Source: Microbulbifer flavimaris
Lineage (GTDB): Bacteria > Pseudomonadota > Gammaproteobacteria > Pseudomonadales > Cellvibrionaceae
Assembly: GCF_001641755.2 (NCBI RefSeq)
Contig: NZ_LRFG02000002.1
Span: forward strand, 744,001 to 808,000
Direction: 5' to 3'
DNA: 64,000 nucleotides
In this document: in pieces, positions 8,888 through 17,775 of the stretch
Layout of the letters: every line of letters begins with the position of its first letter
Position numbering within the stretch: position 1 is the first letter of the stretch
Notes under the pieces: model-generated
What the model was told of the DNA's origin: nothing
The model's input: only the letters and a program-made list of their open reading frames with translations
The model's database searches: none
Program-made: the position numbers and the translations under genes

Positions 8888-10438
8888 ATGTACAAGCTGG
8901 AAATCAACCCGGGCCAGCTGGGCCTGGCAGAACTGCGCCGCGTGGCACGCGAACCGGTTCAACTCTCGCTGGCGAAAGATGCCTACCCGGCCATCGAGGC
9001 CTCCGCGAGAACCGTCGCCCAGGTCCTGAGTGAGGGTCGCACCGTCTACGGTATCAATACCGGTTTTGGTCTGCTGGCCAACACCCGTATCGAAAAAAAT
9101 GACCTGGAGAACCTGCAGCGGGCCATCGTGCTGAGTCACGCCGCTGGCACCGGCGCCTTTATGAGTGAGGCGACGGTGCGCTTGCTGATGGTGCTGAAAA
9201 TCAACTCCCTCGCCCGTGGATTTTCCGGCGTGCGCCCGCAGGTTATCGAGGCATTGATGCAACTGGTCAATGCCGGTGTCTTCCCGGCAATCCCGGAGAA
9301 GGGTTCCGTCGGCGCCTCCGGTGACCTGGCCCCACTGGCGCACATGAGCGTCGTACTCCTGGGCGAGGGCGAGGTCTTTATTGATGGCGAGCGCAAGCCC
9401 GCGAGTGAGGGACTGAAGAAAGCCGGCCTGGAACCCATTGTGCTGGCGCCTAAAGAAGGGCTGGCGCTGCTGAATGGCACCCAGGCTTCCACGGCATTTG
9501 CCCTGCTGGGGCTTTTCTCCGCCGAGGACCTTTTTGCCGGCGCCGTGGTGACCGGCGCGCTGACCCTCGAGGCCGCCAAGGGCTCCCGCCGCCCGTTTGA
9601 CGATCGCATCCACGCGGTGCGCGGCCAGAAGGCCCAGCGGGAAGTAGCGGCAAGCTACCGTGACCTGCTGGAGGACAAGAGCCAGATCGGTGAATCACAT
9701 CAGTTCTGCGAAAAAGTACAGGACCCCTATTCCCTGCGCTGCCAGCCCCAGGTGATGGGTGCCTGCCTTCAGCAGATCCGCTTCGCCGCAGAAGTGCTGC
9801 TGGCGGAAGCGAACGGGGTTTCAGATAACCCGCTGGTGTTTACCGACGCGGAAAACCCGGAAAATTCCGACATCATTTCCGGGGGCAACTTCCACGCGGA
9901 ACCAGTCGCCATGGTGGCCGACAACCTCGCCCTGGCTCTGGCGGAAATCGGCTCGCTGTCCGAACGCCGCATGGCATTGCTGATCGACACCAACCTGTCC
10001 GGCCTGCCGCCATTCCTGGTGGAAAACGGCGGAGTGAATTCCGGTTTCATGATTGCGCAGGTGACGTCTGCCGCACTCGCCAGTGAAAACAAATCGCTGG
10101 CGCATCCGGCCAGCGTGGACTCATTGCCCACCAGCGCGAATCAGGAAGACCATGTCTCCATGGCCACATTCGCCGGCCGCCGCCTGCGGGATATGGCCGA
10201 CAATACCTGCGGTATTCTCGCGGTGGAATTGCTGGCCGCCTGCCAGGGACTGGATTTCCGCGCGCCGCTGAAGAGCACGGAAAAACTGGAGAAAGCCAAA
10301 GGCAAACTGCGGGAGCGTGTGCCGTTTTACGATAAGGACCGCTACTTCGCCCCGGATATCGAAGAGGCCAAGCAGCTACTGGCCAGCGCCGTCTATCTGC
10401 CGTTTTTGGATACAGGACTTCTGCCAAGCGGCAGCTGA
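8888..10438 (+). CDS. hutH: Histidine ammonia-lyase
   Basis: Histidase deaminates histidine to urocanate, the first step of the pathway. The internal Ala-Ser-Gly that cyclises into the MIO cofactor is at residues 143-145 within [14 protein letters not shown]. Other family blocks are [26 protein letters not shown] and SDNPLVF. The start is taken as the ATG of MYKLEIN at 8888, with GGTGA eight bases upstream; the GTG four codons earlier overlaps that site. The 516-residue length is normal. A strong terminator hairpin follows at 10472. No histidine permease is linked in this window. Confidence 0.97.
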   Translation: MYKLEINPGQLGLAELRRVAREPVQLSLAKDAYPAIEASARTVAQVLSEGRTVYGINTGFGLLANTRIEKNDLENLQRAIVLSHAAGTGAFMSEATVRLLMVLKINSLARGFSGVRPQVIEALMQLVNAGVFPAIPEKGSVGASGDLAPLAHMSVVLLGEGEVFIDGERKPASEGLKKAGLEPIVLAPKEGLALLNGTQASTAFALLGLFSAEDLFAGAVVTGALTLEAAKGSRRPFDDRIHAVRGQKAQREVAASYRDLLEDKSQIGESHQFCEKVQDPYSLRCQPQVMGACLQQIRFAAEVLLAEANGVSDNPLVFTDAENPENSDIISGGNFHAEPVAMVADNLALALAEIGSLSERRMALLIDTNLSGLPPFLVENGGVNSGFMIAQVTSAALASENKSLAHPASVDSLPTSANQEDHVSMATFAGRRLRDMADNTCGILAVELLAACQGLDFRAPLKSTEKLEKAKGKLRERVPFYDKDRYFAPDIEEAKQLLASAVYLPFLDTGLLPSGS

Positions 10439-10471
10439 ACATCAGCGTACTATTTTCTTTTGCCCTGCCAT

Positions 10472-10502
10472 AAGGCGTCGGTTTCATCCGGCGCCTTTTT
10501 TA
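10472..10502 (+). terminator. Terminator after hutH
   Basis: A ten-base stem AAGGCGTCGG / CCGGCGCCTT (one G-T pair) with a six-base loop is followed by a run of T residues. It closes the hutCUH transcription unit 34 bases after the hutH stop. Confidence 0.85.
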
Positions 10503-10634
10503 TTTCCTCAAAACAAACAAATCGACGCCACGGATCTTCCTCCCCGCGCTGGCAGCGCTTTGCGGGGTCATCGGCTTGTGCAATGCTGGCTTCGCAGTAA
10601 CAGGAGGTTCAGCACAATCACAAAGGAATTCACA

Positions 10635-12737
10635 ATGCAGACGACAATAAAGAGTTCACTGGAGGTTCTGGGGGCGGTCTCCCTTGCCCTGTTGATTTCA
10701 GCCTGTGCGCCAGACAAGGAAGCCAGTACTGAGAAAGCTGCCGCGCCATCGAAGGCGTCAACAGATGAGATCCAATTGATCGATCGTGAAGTGCTATTTG
10801 GCAACCCAAGCCGTTACCAGGGCCGCCTGAGTCCAGACGGCACCATGATGAGCTTCCGCGCCCCGCTGGATGGCGTCATGAATCTCTGGGTTGCGCCCGC
10901 TGGCGATATCGATGCAGCCGAGCCAGTCACCAGAGACAAGGGCCGCGGTATTCCGAGCCACTTCTGGTCGAAAGACAGCAGTCACCTGCTCTATATTCGC
11001 GACGAGAATGGTGATGAAAACTGGCACCTTTATGCCATCGACCTGAATAGCAAGAAAATTACCGACCTGTCGCCCTACGAGGGTGTGCAGGCCCAGATGA
11101 TTGCGCAGAGCGAGTCTCACCCCGGCATCGTCATCGTCGGAATGAATGATCGCGATCCGCGCTGGCACGACCTGTACAAGGTCAGCCTGAGCACTGGCAA
11201 GCGTGAGTTGCTGCTTGAGAATGAGGGATTCGGCAGCTTTTACTTCGATCATGACCTGAAGCTGAGGTTGGCGACAGAGGCCACTTCCAGCGGGGGCTAC
11301 CGGGTTTTCGAGTATGCAGAGGAGGACTGGCTGGAGGTTTTCGAAGTCGGGTTCAAGGACACGCTCACCACACAGATCCTCGGTTTTGACGCCGATAACG
11401 ATGGCTTCTACATGCTCGATAGTCGCGGCCGGGACAAGGCGGCACTGGTCCATCACACGCTGGATAACAGCCACTCGATCCTGCTGGCCGAGTCGGAAAA
11501 AGCGGACATTGCCAGCGTGCTGATGCACCCCCGCAAGCATACGCCCATTGCGTATACCGTGGAGTACAAAACCAACGAATGGATTCCCCTCGACGGATCC
11601 TATATGGATGATTTCGCCAGCTTGAAAGGCCAGGTGGAAGGGGATTTCTCTATTCTTGGCTCGACGCTGGATGCCAGCCAGTGGGTGCTTTACAGCAACC
11701 GTTCCGATGCCTCACCCAAGTACCAGGTGTTTGATACCCGCACTGACACACTGTCCACGCTCTTTGCCACCCAACCAAAACTTGACTCACTCCCGCTGGC
11801 GAAGATGTATCCGCAGGTCATTCCCGCCCGGGATGGCAAAGAACTGGTCTCCTACCTGACACTGCCAACTGGCCTTGACCAACAAGGCTCTGTTCAGGAA
11901 CCCGTACCAATGGTAATGCTGGTGCATGGCGGGCCCTGGGCACGGGACAGCTACGGGTTCAATTCCCAGGCACAGTGGCTGGCCAATCGCGGCTATGCAG
12001 TTCTCCAGGTCAACTTCCGGGCCTCCACCGGGTTCGGTAAGGCATTCATCAATGCCGGTAATGGCGAGTGGGCTGGCGCCATGCACGACGACCTGATCGA
12101 TGCTGTCGACTGGGCCGTCGCCGAGGGCATTACCTCGCCGCAAGATGTCGCCATCATGGGTGGCAGCTACGGGGGCTACGCGACACTGGTCGGGTTGACC
12201 TTCACCCCGGAGCGGTTTGCCTGTGGCGTGGATATTGTCGGCCCTTCAAACCTGAACACCCTCCTTGGTTCCGTTCCGCCTTACTGGGAAAGTTTCCGCA
12301 ATACGCTACATGCTGCGGTGGGCAACCCGGAAACCGAGCAGGGCAAAAAAATGCTTGAGGAGCGCTCCCCACTCAACCGCGTGGACAAGATCGTCAAGCC
12401 GTTGCTGATTGGCCAGGGCGCCAACGATCCCCGGGTTAAACAGGCCGAGTCCGACCAGATTGTTGCGGCGATGGAGAAGCGGGAAATCCCGGTGACTTAC
12501 ATTCTCTACCCGGATGAAGGTCACGGCTTCCAGAAACCCGAGAACCGCCTCTCGTTTTTTGCGGCTTCCGAAGCGTTTCTGGCTGACTGCCTGGGCGGAC
12601 GCTACCAGCCCATCGGTGACGACCTGAAAGGTTCCAGCATACAGGTTGTGCACGGTGCCAATTTTGTACCGGGGCTGTCCGAGGCCCTGGAGCAATCCAA
12701 CATCATCGCGACCAACTCGGTCGACGCGGCGGAGTAA
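10635..12737 (+). CDS. S9 family prolyl oligopeptidase-like lipoprotein
   Basis: This 700-residue peptidase has an N-terminal beta-propeller and a C-terminal alpha/beta-hydrolase domain of the prolyl oligopeptidase/acylaminoacyl-peptidase type. A lipoprotein signal is visible (SLALLISAC, Cys at about residue 24), so it is probably anchored in the envelope. The catalytic Ser is about residue 511 in GGSYGGYA and the catalytic His is about residue 630 in DEGHGF. The oxyanion block MLVHGGPWARDSYG lies about 75 residues before the Ser. The start is the ATG of MQTTIKSS, after AAAGGAATTC; the longer frame overlapping hutH is not real. It is probably a separate unit, since the hutH terminator lies between. 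Confidence 0.9.
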   Translation: MQTTIKSSLEVLGAVSLALLISACAPDKEASTEKAAAPSKASTDEIQLIDREVLFGNPSRYQGRLSPDGTMMSFRAPLDGVMNLWVAPAGDIDAAEPVTRDKGRGIPSHFWSKDSSHLLYIRDENGDENWHLYAIDLNSKKITDLSPYEGVQAQMIAQSESHPGIVIVGMNDRDPRWHDLYKVSLSTGKRELLLENEGFGSFYFDHDLKLRLATEATSSGGYRVFEYAEEDWLEVFEVGFKDTLTTQILGFDADNDGFYMLDSRGRDKAALVHHTLDNSHSILLAESEKADIASVLMHPRKHTPIAYTVEYKTNEWIPLDGSYMDDFASLKGQVEGDFSILGSTLDASQWVLYSNRSDASPKYQVFDTRTDTLSTLFATQPKLDSLPLAKMYPQVIPARDGKELVSYLTLPTGLDQQGSVQEPVPMVMLVHGGPWARDSYGFNSQAQWLANRGYAVLQVNFRASTGFGKAFINAGNGEWAGAMHDDLIDAVDWAVAEGITSPQDVAIMGGSYGGYATLVGLTFTPERFACGVDIVGPSNLNTLLGSVPPYWESFRNTLHAAVGNPETEQGKKMLEERSPLNRVDKIVKPLLIGQGANDPRVKQAESDQIVAAMEKREIPVTYILYPDEGHGFQKPENRLSFFAASEAFLADCLGGRYQPIGDDLKGSSIQVVHGANFVPGLSEALEQSNIIATNSVDAAE

Positions 12738-12747
12738 TCGCCAACTT

Positions 12748-12771
12748 CCACCCCGCTGCCAGGCGGGGTGG
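12748..12771 (+). terminator. Hairpin after S9 peptidase gene
   Basis: A perfect nine-base G+C-rich stem (CCACCCCGC / GCGGGGTGG, six-base loop) lies 10 bases after the peptidase stop. No T run follows, so it is a weak intrinsic terminator or a 3'-end stabiliser. Confidence 0.5.
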
Positions 12772-12924
12772 GAGCCCACTCCCCCCCACCTTAATATTCC
12801 CGCCTGTCCTGGCTGCGAATTTCCATATGTCGCCTCTCAAAGTGGCCTCAATGAGGAAATTTGCGCCATAGCTGCTAATCTGAAAAGTAGACGCTGTACC
12901 CGCCAGAAGGCGTGGAGGTCGCTT

Positions 12925-13239
12925 ATGAATCCGTTGCCCCGCAAACCGTGGGGAGTAGGCTCCACATTCGCTCTTGTCGCTGTATTGGCCGCATCAGGCT
13001 GCGCCGACTCGGGTTATTCATCCGGTTCCAGCAGTGGTTACTATCGAGTCGACGGTCGCTACTACCACTGCCATCCGGGTGGGGTCTGCCACAACGCCCG
13101 CCACGCGAATTATTACTTCATCGGCGGCGTTTATCGTCCGCGTCCGGGCCATTTCCACCACCGGCCGCCACATCACCACCGACCACCCCATCACCATGTC
13201 AGGCCCCGGCCGCTACCGGCCAGACCCAGACCCCGCTGA
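12925..13239 (+). CDS. Small His/Pro-rich lipoprotein
   Basis: This 104-residue protein has an N-terminal lipoprotein signal ending in AASGC (Cys at about residue 26). Next come a Ser/Gly/Tyr-rich segment, a CHPGGVCHNARHANYYF core with two Cys and several His, and a tail of repeated HH-R-PP units ending in Arg/Pro. GGAGG sits eight bases before the ATG. The His content suggests metal or polyanion binding at the cell envelope, but no family is recognised. The next gene is a second His/Tyr-rich lipoprotein 95 bases downstream, so the pair probably acts in related ways. Confidence 0.75.
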   Translation: MNPLPRKPWGVGSTFALVAVLAASGCADSGYSSGSSSGYYRVDGRYYHCHPGGVCHNARHANYYFIGGVYRPRPGHFHHRPPHHHRPPHHHVRPRPLPARPRPR

Positions 13240-13334
13240 GTGCCTTTCCGCGCTCAGCTAACCCCGAGGCAAGCGACACCTTTGTGACGCAGGGAATGCC
13301 GTGATCCGAGGAGTTACCAACCGGAGACGACATC

Positions 13335-13685
13335 ATGAACAGAATCCTGAAGACCGGGCTGATCGCCACAACGGTCTGTACCGCACTGACCCTCGGGGCC
13401 TGCGCTTCCGACGGTTACTATTCGGGTGGAAGCTACTATTCCAGCTACCCGTACTACTCACGGCCCTACGCCTATCCCTCAAGTAGCGTCCACCTCTATT
13501 ATTCTTCGCCGCGCTATTATCGCTATCGGCACCATCCCCGGTATCGCCACTATTATCGCCACCACCACTATCGTGGTCATCGTCACTATCGCGGCCATCA
13601 CCGCTACCACAGCCGCCCGAGTTATCGACCGGGCCGGCCGGCACATCGCCCGAGCCATGGCGGTGCGCATCGCCCGCGGCGCTGA
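13335..13685 (+). CDS. Small Tyr/His/Arg-rich lipoprotein
   Basis: This 116-residue product has a lipoprotein signal (TALTLGAC, Cys at about residue 22) followed by a low-complexity mature region of SYYSS/YPYYS units and then RYRHHPRYRHYYRHHHYRGH-type repeats. The C-terminus is basic and proline-rich. Function is unknown. The composition resembles the upstream lipoprotein and suggests a tandem, diverged pair. The strongly repetitive codons make the opposite-strand frames look open, but those frames lack start signals and are shadows. Confidence 0.75.
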   Translation: MNRILKTGLIATTVCTALTLGACASDGYYSGGSYYSSYPYYSRPYAYPSSSVHLYYSSPRYYRYRHHPRYRHYYRHHHYRGHRHYRGHHRYHSRPSYRPGRPAHRPSHGGAHRPRR

Positions 13686-13715
13686 AGCCATAGCTTTAGA
13701 CAGGATGTAGCTGCT

Positions 13716-13731
13716 TCATACCTTGGTCATA
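13716..13731 (+). promoter_or_regulatory. CCTTGG motif, site A (bdhA-regulator unit)
   Basis: TCATACCTTGGTCATA lies with its centre 101 bases before the bdhA start at 13825. The identical 16-mer occurs at 19252 and close relatives occur at 25276 and 21673, each upstream of another gene of the same catabolic block. It is proposed as the binding site of the NarL-type regulator encoded at 14673-15293. The core is an imperfect dyad ACC-TT-GGT. Confidence 0.65.
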
Positions 13732-13824
13732 CAGACCGCCCCCGCCACCACTGCTAGGATTTTGAAAAAATGAGCAAGGAAGCTCCGCGCCCCTGGTGCG
13801 GAGCATTCACAGTAGCCGCGGGGG

Positions 13825-14619
13825 GTGCAAGTGCAGCGGAATTCAGATCAAGCCATCCTGGTGACCGGATCCACAAGTGGTATCGGGCTCGCCATTGCCA
13901 GAAGAATGGCTGAGGCGGGGTATCCAGTCATGCTTCACGGGCTCGCTTCCGCCAGCGAGGGATCCGCGCTGGTGGAGGAGTTTCAGGAGCGCTATCGCGT
14001 TAAATGTGGCTTCAGCAGCGCCGATATCAGCAGCGAAGAGGGCTGCATCCAGCTGGTGGCAGACAGCCGTGAGGCGCTGGGACATCCTGCCGTGCTGGTC
14101 AACAACGCGGGAGTGCAGTTCACGGCCCCGGCCCATGAGTTTCCCGCAGACCAGTGGCAACGCATCCTGTCCATCAACCTGAGCTCCGCTTTCTTCCTCA
14201 GTCGCGAGCTCCTGCCAGACATGCGTGAAAGTGGCTGGGGCAGGATCATCAATATTTCCTCCGTGCATGGACTGGTCGCCTCGGAAAACAAGGCGGCTTA
14301 CTGTGCAGCAAAACATGGCCTGATCGGGCTGACGAAAGTCCTGGCCCTGGAAAACGCCGATTGCGGTGTGACCGTAAATGCCATCTGCCCGGGCTGGGTG
14401 GAGACGCCGCTGATCCAACCACAGATCGAACGCATCGCGCAGGAAGAATCCGTCGACCTGGACCAGGCCCGCACCCGCCTGATCGGCGCCAAGCAGCCCC
14501 TGGCAAAGCCCACCAAGCCCGATGCAATTGGCTCCCTGGTGCACTTCCTCTGCGGCGAGCATGCCGCCACCATCACCGGCGCCTCAATGCCAGTGGACGG
14601 AGGCTGGACCGCGCAGTAG
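13825..14619 (+). CDS. bdhA: 3-hydroxybutyrate dehydrogenase (SDR)
   Basis: This short-chain dehydrogenase closely matches bacterial D-3-hydroxybutyrate dehydrogenases, which oxidise 3-hydroxybutyrate to acetoacetate with NAD. It shows the TGSTSGIG cofactor loop at residues about 14-21, NNAGVQF near 95, the catalytic Ser in INISSVHG, and Tyr and Lys in AAYCAAKHG. The BdhA-typical VNAICPGWVETPL and QPLAKPTKPDAIG blocks and the C-terminal PVDGGWTAQ are present. The start is GTG at 13825 or 13831, both after a G-rich stretch. It lies 53 bases upstream of the response regulator, probably co-transcribed, with site A upstream. Confidence 0.88.
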   Translation: MQVQRNSDQAILVTGSTSGIGLAIARRMAEAGYPVMLHGLASASEGSALVEEFQERYRVKCGFSSADISSEEGCIQLVADSREALGHPAVLVNNAGVQFTAPAHEFPADQWQRILSINLSSAFFLSRELLPDMRESGWGRIINISSVHGLVASENKAAYCAAKHGLIGLTKVLALENADCGVTVNAICPGWVETPLIQPQIERIAQEESVDLDQARTRLIGAKQPLAKPTKPDAIGSLVHFLCGEHAATITGASMPVDGGWTAQ

Positions 14620-14672
14620 CATGATGGGCAGCCGGCACCGCCGGCGCCCATTCATCACTCCAGAAGCGCGCC

Positions 14673-15293
14673 GTGAATTACAAACTGCTGATTGCCGACG
14701 ATCACCCTCTCTACCGCGATGCACTGGCCACGACGGTCAGTGCCAAGCTGCCCGAATGCGAGCTTCTCCAGAGCGAAGACCTGGAATCCACCCTCTCCCG
14801 CCTCAATGAAACCGAAGTTGATTTGCTGCTTCTGGACCTGAATATGCCCGGCAGCGAGGGCTTTAACGGCCTGGCGCAGATTCGTAACGGTTTTCCCACA
14901 GTGCCAGTGGTTGTGGTCTCTGGCAGCGACAAGAACAGCGTTATCCGCCAGGCCGCGGGTTTTGGGGCCAGCGGCTTTCTCTCCAAGACTGCGCGCCCCG
15001 AGGAGATCATCGACTGCATTCAACAGGTTCTGGCTGGCGAGGAATACTTCAGCGCGGAAGCAATGGAAGAGGAGGGCGAGAGCGAGCTGGCCGAACGCCT
15101 GGCGAGACTCACGCCCCAGCAGTTGCGCATCTTCCAGATGATTGCCCAGGGCCTGCTGAATAAACAGATTGCCTTCGAGCTGGATATCACCGAACCCACA
15201 GTCAAGAGCCATGTCACCGCGATCCTGCGCAAGCTGGAGCTCCGTGACCGCAAGCAGCTGATCCGCGAGGCCCAGGCGCTAACGCAGCTCTGA
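14673..15293 (+). CDS. NarL-type response regulator, CrbR/ErdR-like
   Basis: This is a two-component regulator of 206 residues with an N-terminal receiver domain and a C-terminal LuxR-type helix-turn-helix. The acidic pocket is D9-D10, the phospho-acceptor is Asp55 in LLLLDLNMPG, and the switch Lys is in GFLSKTARPEE. The HTH runs through LTPQQLRIFQMIAQGLLNKQIAFEL and TVKSHVTAILRKLEL. The start is a GTG at 14673. CrbR/ErdR proteins have this plan and act with SLC5-linked kinases such as the one at 21670-25035 to activate acetate-type metabolism (acs). The pairing here is inferred from family and proximity, because no kinase is directly adjacent. Confidence 0.85.
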   Translation: MNYKLLIADDHPLYRDALATTVSAKLPECELLQSEDLESTLSRLNETEVDLLLLDLNMPGSEGFNGLAQIRNGFPTVPVVVVSGSDKNSVIRQAAGFGASGFLSKTARPEEIIDCIQQVLAGEEYFSAEAMEEEGESELAERLARLTPQQLRIFQMIAQGLLNKQIAFELDITEPTVKSHVTAILRKLELRDRKQLIREAQALTQL

Positions 15294-15395
15294 ACCGCTG
15301 CAATTTGACCGCAGCTCACACCCGCAATGTTATTGCGGCAGGCAAGTCCCGCACTCTCCTTTCAATCACCAATGACCAATGTCCCTGCGCTGGTT

Positions 15396-15785
15396 TCAGC
15401 ACTGAAACAGCACCAGCGCGTCGCCTTCACAGATCAAACGCCCACCTTCACCAATACAGCGGGTTTCCAGATTGACCAGCGCCTTGTCGGGGCGCAGCCG
15501 GGTCACGGTTACCGTCGCTGTGAGCGGCTCGTCGACCCGGGCCGGCTGGTGAAACTGCATATGCTGTTTCAGGTAGTTGGTGCCGTGCCCCGGCAACTCC
15601 TCACCAAGCAGGTAGGAAAAGAGCCCGGCAATCAGCGGCTCGGGCACTTCTGGCCACTCGCTTTCAATACTGGCCAGCCGGCACCATTCGTTAAGTGCCT
15701 CGCGACCAAACCGGCGACTCACCGAAGCGCTGTCCCCTGTACGAAGCTTATTGAAGCGCGGCAGGCTCATCTGGCTCTCACTCAT
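15396..15785 (-). CDS. MaoC-like hot-dog protein (second hydratase gene)
   Basis: This 129-residue hot-dog-fold protein has the shape of a MaoC-like domain: an LPGHGTNYLKQHMQFHQPARV segment corresponding to the central helix/strand region, and a C-terminal GGRLICEGDALVLF strand. The canonical hydratase Asp-x4-His motif is not obvious, so it may be a non-catalytic partner of the adjacent MaoC protein or bind acyl-CoA differently. Its start overlaps the stop of that gene by four bases (ATGA type). It is the last gene of the TetR-enoyl-CoA hydratase-ligase-MaoC operon. Confidence 0.75.
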   Translation of the reverse strand: MSESQMSLPRFNKLRTGDSASVSRRFGREALNEWCRLASIESEWPEVPEPLIAGLFSYLLGEELPGHGTNYLKQHMQFHQPARVDEPLTATVTVTRLRPDKALVNLETRCIGEGGRLICEGDALVLFQC

Positions 15786-16204
15786 GCTTTACCCTCCCCG
15801 GCCAACGCCAGCTGGCAGCGACCTTCAAGGCCCCGTTGCCCATCCGCTTTGACTACGGTCGTGGTCAGCTCGACGCCGCTATCGGTTACCGCTTCCTCCA
15901 CCAGGGTCACCGTAAACAGCTCGTCGGTATAGGTGGGTGCGGGAAACTTGAGGTCCTGGTTTACCAGTCGTGATCCGGGATAATGGTCCTCGATCACACC
16001 GCGCAGGACACTGAACAGCAACATGCCGTGCGAGACAGTGGCACCGAAACGGGTACCGGCGGCGTAAGCCGGGTCCACGTGGATGGGATTGTGGTCGCCG
16101 CTCAGGTCGGCAAAGCGGTTGAAATCTTCCTGGCCCAGGGAGAACTGCTGGCGGATCACCCGCTGCCCCCCGGTGCTTATTTCCTTAATGTCCTGCAGCG
16201 TCAT
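15782..16204 (-). CDS. MaoC-family (R)-enoyl-CoA hydratase
   Basis: This 140-residue MaoC-like hydratase carries the hydratase-2 motif in the block DLSGDHNPIHVD (Asp and His near residue 40), followed by FGATVSHGMLLFSVL. Such enzymes hydrate 2-enoyl-CoA to (R)-3-hydroxyacyl-CoA. That would connect this operon to the 3-hydroxybutyrate dehydrogenase at 13825. The start is the ATG at 16204, seven bases after AGGAG; a GTG one codon earlier is less well spaced. It overlaps the end of the acyl-CoA ligase gene by 20 bases. Confidence 0.85.
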   Translation of the reverse strand: MTLQDIKEISTGGQRVIRQQFSLGQEDFNRFADLSGDHNPIHVDPAYAAGTRFGATVSHGMLLFSVLRGVIEDHYPGSRLVNQDLKFPAPTYTDELFTVTLVEEAVTDSGVELTTTVVKADGQRGLEGRCQLALAGEGKA

Positions 16205-17711
16205 CACGTAACTCCTGTTTGATCACTTTACCCAGGGCATTGCGGGGCAAGGCGGTGAGCGCCTCGAACGCTTTGGGGACCTTGTAACCTGCCAGGCGTG
16301 CCCGACAGAACGCCCGCAGCTCGTCGTCCACCGGTGCCTGCGCTCCGGATTTCACACCGAAGTATGCCTTGCCGACTTCACCCCAGCGCTCGTCGGGCAT
16401 ACCAACCACGGCGACCTCGGCAATGGCCGGGTGCTGCTCCAGCACCTGCTCCACCTCGGCCGGATAGACATTCTCCCCGCCGGAAATGTACATGTCTTTC
16501 CAGCGATCGACGATGTAGTAGCACCCATCCTCGTCACAGCGGGCCACGTCACCGCTGTGCAGCCAGCCATCGGCCCGGATTGCTTCCGCAGTGGCATCTG
16601 GCCGGTTCCAGTAACCCGGTGTGACATTCGGGCCGCGGATCAGTAACTCGCCCGGCTCGCCATCGGGGACATCGCGACCATGTCGATCGACGATGCGTAC
16701 CTCGGTGAGTAACTGCGGCCGACCCACGGAGCCTATCTTGTCGATTACCAGCTCTTCATCGAGCAAAAATACAGTCGGGCCGGTTTCGGTCATGCCCATA
16801 CCGGTGCGAACCCGAATACCCTCATCGGCATAGCGCTTTGCGACCGGCAGCGACAGCGGTGCACCGCCACAGCCCCAGGAGCGCACCCGCTTGAGCCGCG
16901 CGCCATCGAATCGCGGATGATCCAGCAGTGCCCGATACACGGCCGGTACGCCGAAAAAGATGGTCGCCCGGTCCTGCAGCACCTGCAGCGCCTGGTCCGG
17001 ATTGAAGCTGCGCGATACCAGCACGCAGCCGCCCACCAAAAATACCGCTGACGAATACAGGTTGATGCCCGCGGTGTGGAACAGGGGAAGTACGTTCAGC
17101 AGTACGTCATCACCGGTCAGGTTGACCGCGAGGCCAACGTTCAGGTGGTTTGCCAGCATCATCCGAAACGTCTGAATCACCCCCTTCGGGCGTCCGGTCG
17201 TGCCAGAGGTATACAGCAGGTACCACGGCGTATCCGGGTTTTTCTCCGCATGTGGATTCAGGTCAGGCGAGCTGTTGGCCAGATCGCTGTGGTAATCGCG
17301 CTGCCCCGCACCGACACCATCCAGGGCCACCAGGGTTATCGTATCCCAGCGTTTACCGAGGCTGGCCGCGACCTCGGCAAACTCCCCGCCGAAGATCAGC
17401 GCACGGGGGTCACAGTCATCCAGCAGCACTTCCAGTTCCGGCTGCGCCAGGCGCCAGTTGAGCGGCACCAGGATCAGGCCGGCCTTTGCACAGCCAAATA
17501 ACATCGCAAAAAATTCCGCACGGCTGTGGCCGAGGTAGGCGAGGCGGTCGCCCTCCTGCAGGCCCCAGTGCTCGCGCGCGGCTGCCGCCAGGCGTGCGGC
17601 GCGCTCATTCAGCTGGCGGTAGTCATAGCACTCACCGCTGTCGAGGTCCTCGAGTGCCGGTCGGTCCGGTGTTACCCGCGCACGCTGGGCGAGCAAGTCG
17701 AACATTTCCAT
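16185..17711 (-). CDS. AMP-forming acyl-CoA ligase
   Basis: This is an ANL-superfamily ligase that would activate a carboxylic acid to its CoA thioester with ATP. The P-loop-like motif YTSGTTGRPKGV is about residue 157. Other core motifs are GMTETGPTVF (about 300), the YWNRPDATAEAIRADGWLHSGD hinge region, and the C-terminal Lys in RNALGKVIKQEL. The start is taken at MEMFDLLAQ, after GGAGATA; the longer reading frame is not needed. The 508-residue length is typical of medium/short-chain ligases. Substrate is not readable from sequence. It sits inside a four- or five-gene operon with hydratases. Confidence 0.9.
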   Translation of the reverse strand: MEMFDLLAQRARVTPDRPALEDLDSGECYDYRQLNERAARLAAAAREHWGLQEGDRLAYLGHSRAEFFAMLFGCAKAGLILVPLNWRLAQPELEVLLDDCDPRALIFGGEFAEVAASLGKRWDTITLVALDGVGAGQRDYHSDLANSSPDLNPHAEKNPDTPWYLLYTSGTTGRPKGVIQTFRMMLANHLNVGLAVNLTGDDVLLNVLPLFHTAGINLYSSAVFLVGGCVLVSRSFNPDQALQVLQDRATIFFGVPAVYRALLDHPRFDGARLKRVRSWGCGGAPLSLPVAKRYADEGIRVRTGMGMTETGPTVFLLDEELVIDKIGSVGRPQLLTEVRIVDRHGRDVPDGEPGELLIRGPNVTPGYWNRPDATAEAIRADGWLHSGDVARCDEDGCYYIVDRWKDMYISGGENVYPAEVEQVLEQHPAIAEVAVVGMPDERWGEVGKAYFGVKSGAQAPVDDELRAFCRARLAGYKVPKAFEALTALPRNALGKVIKQELRDDAAGH

Positions 17712-17775
17712 AGGTATCTCCGTTATTGTTATCTGCCCGGGCTCACCGCAAGTACACCCCGGGCAATGATTGCCA

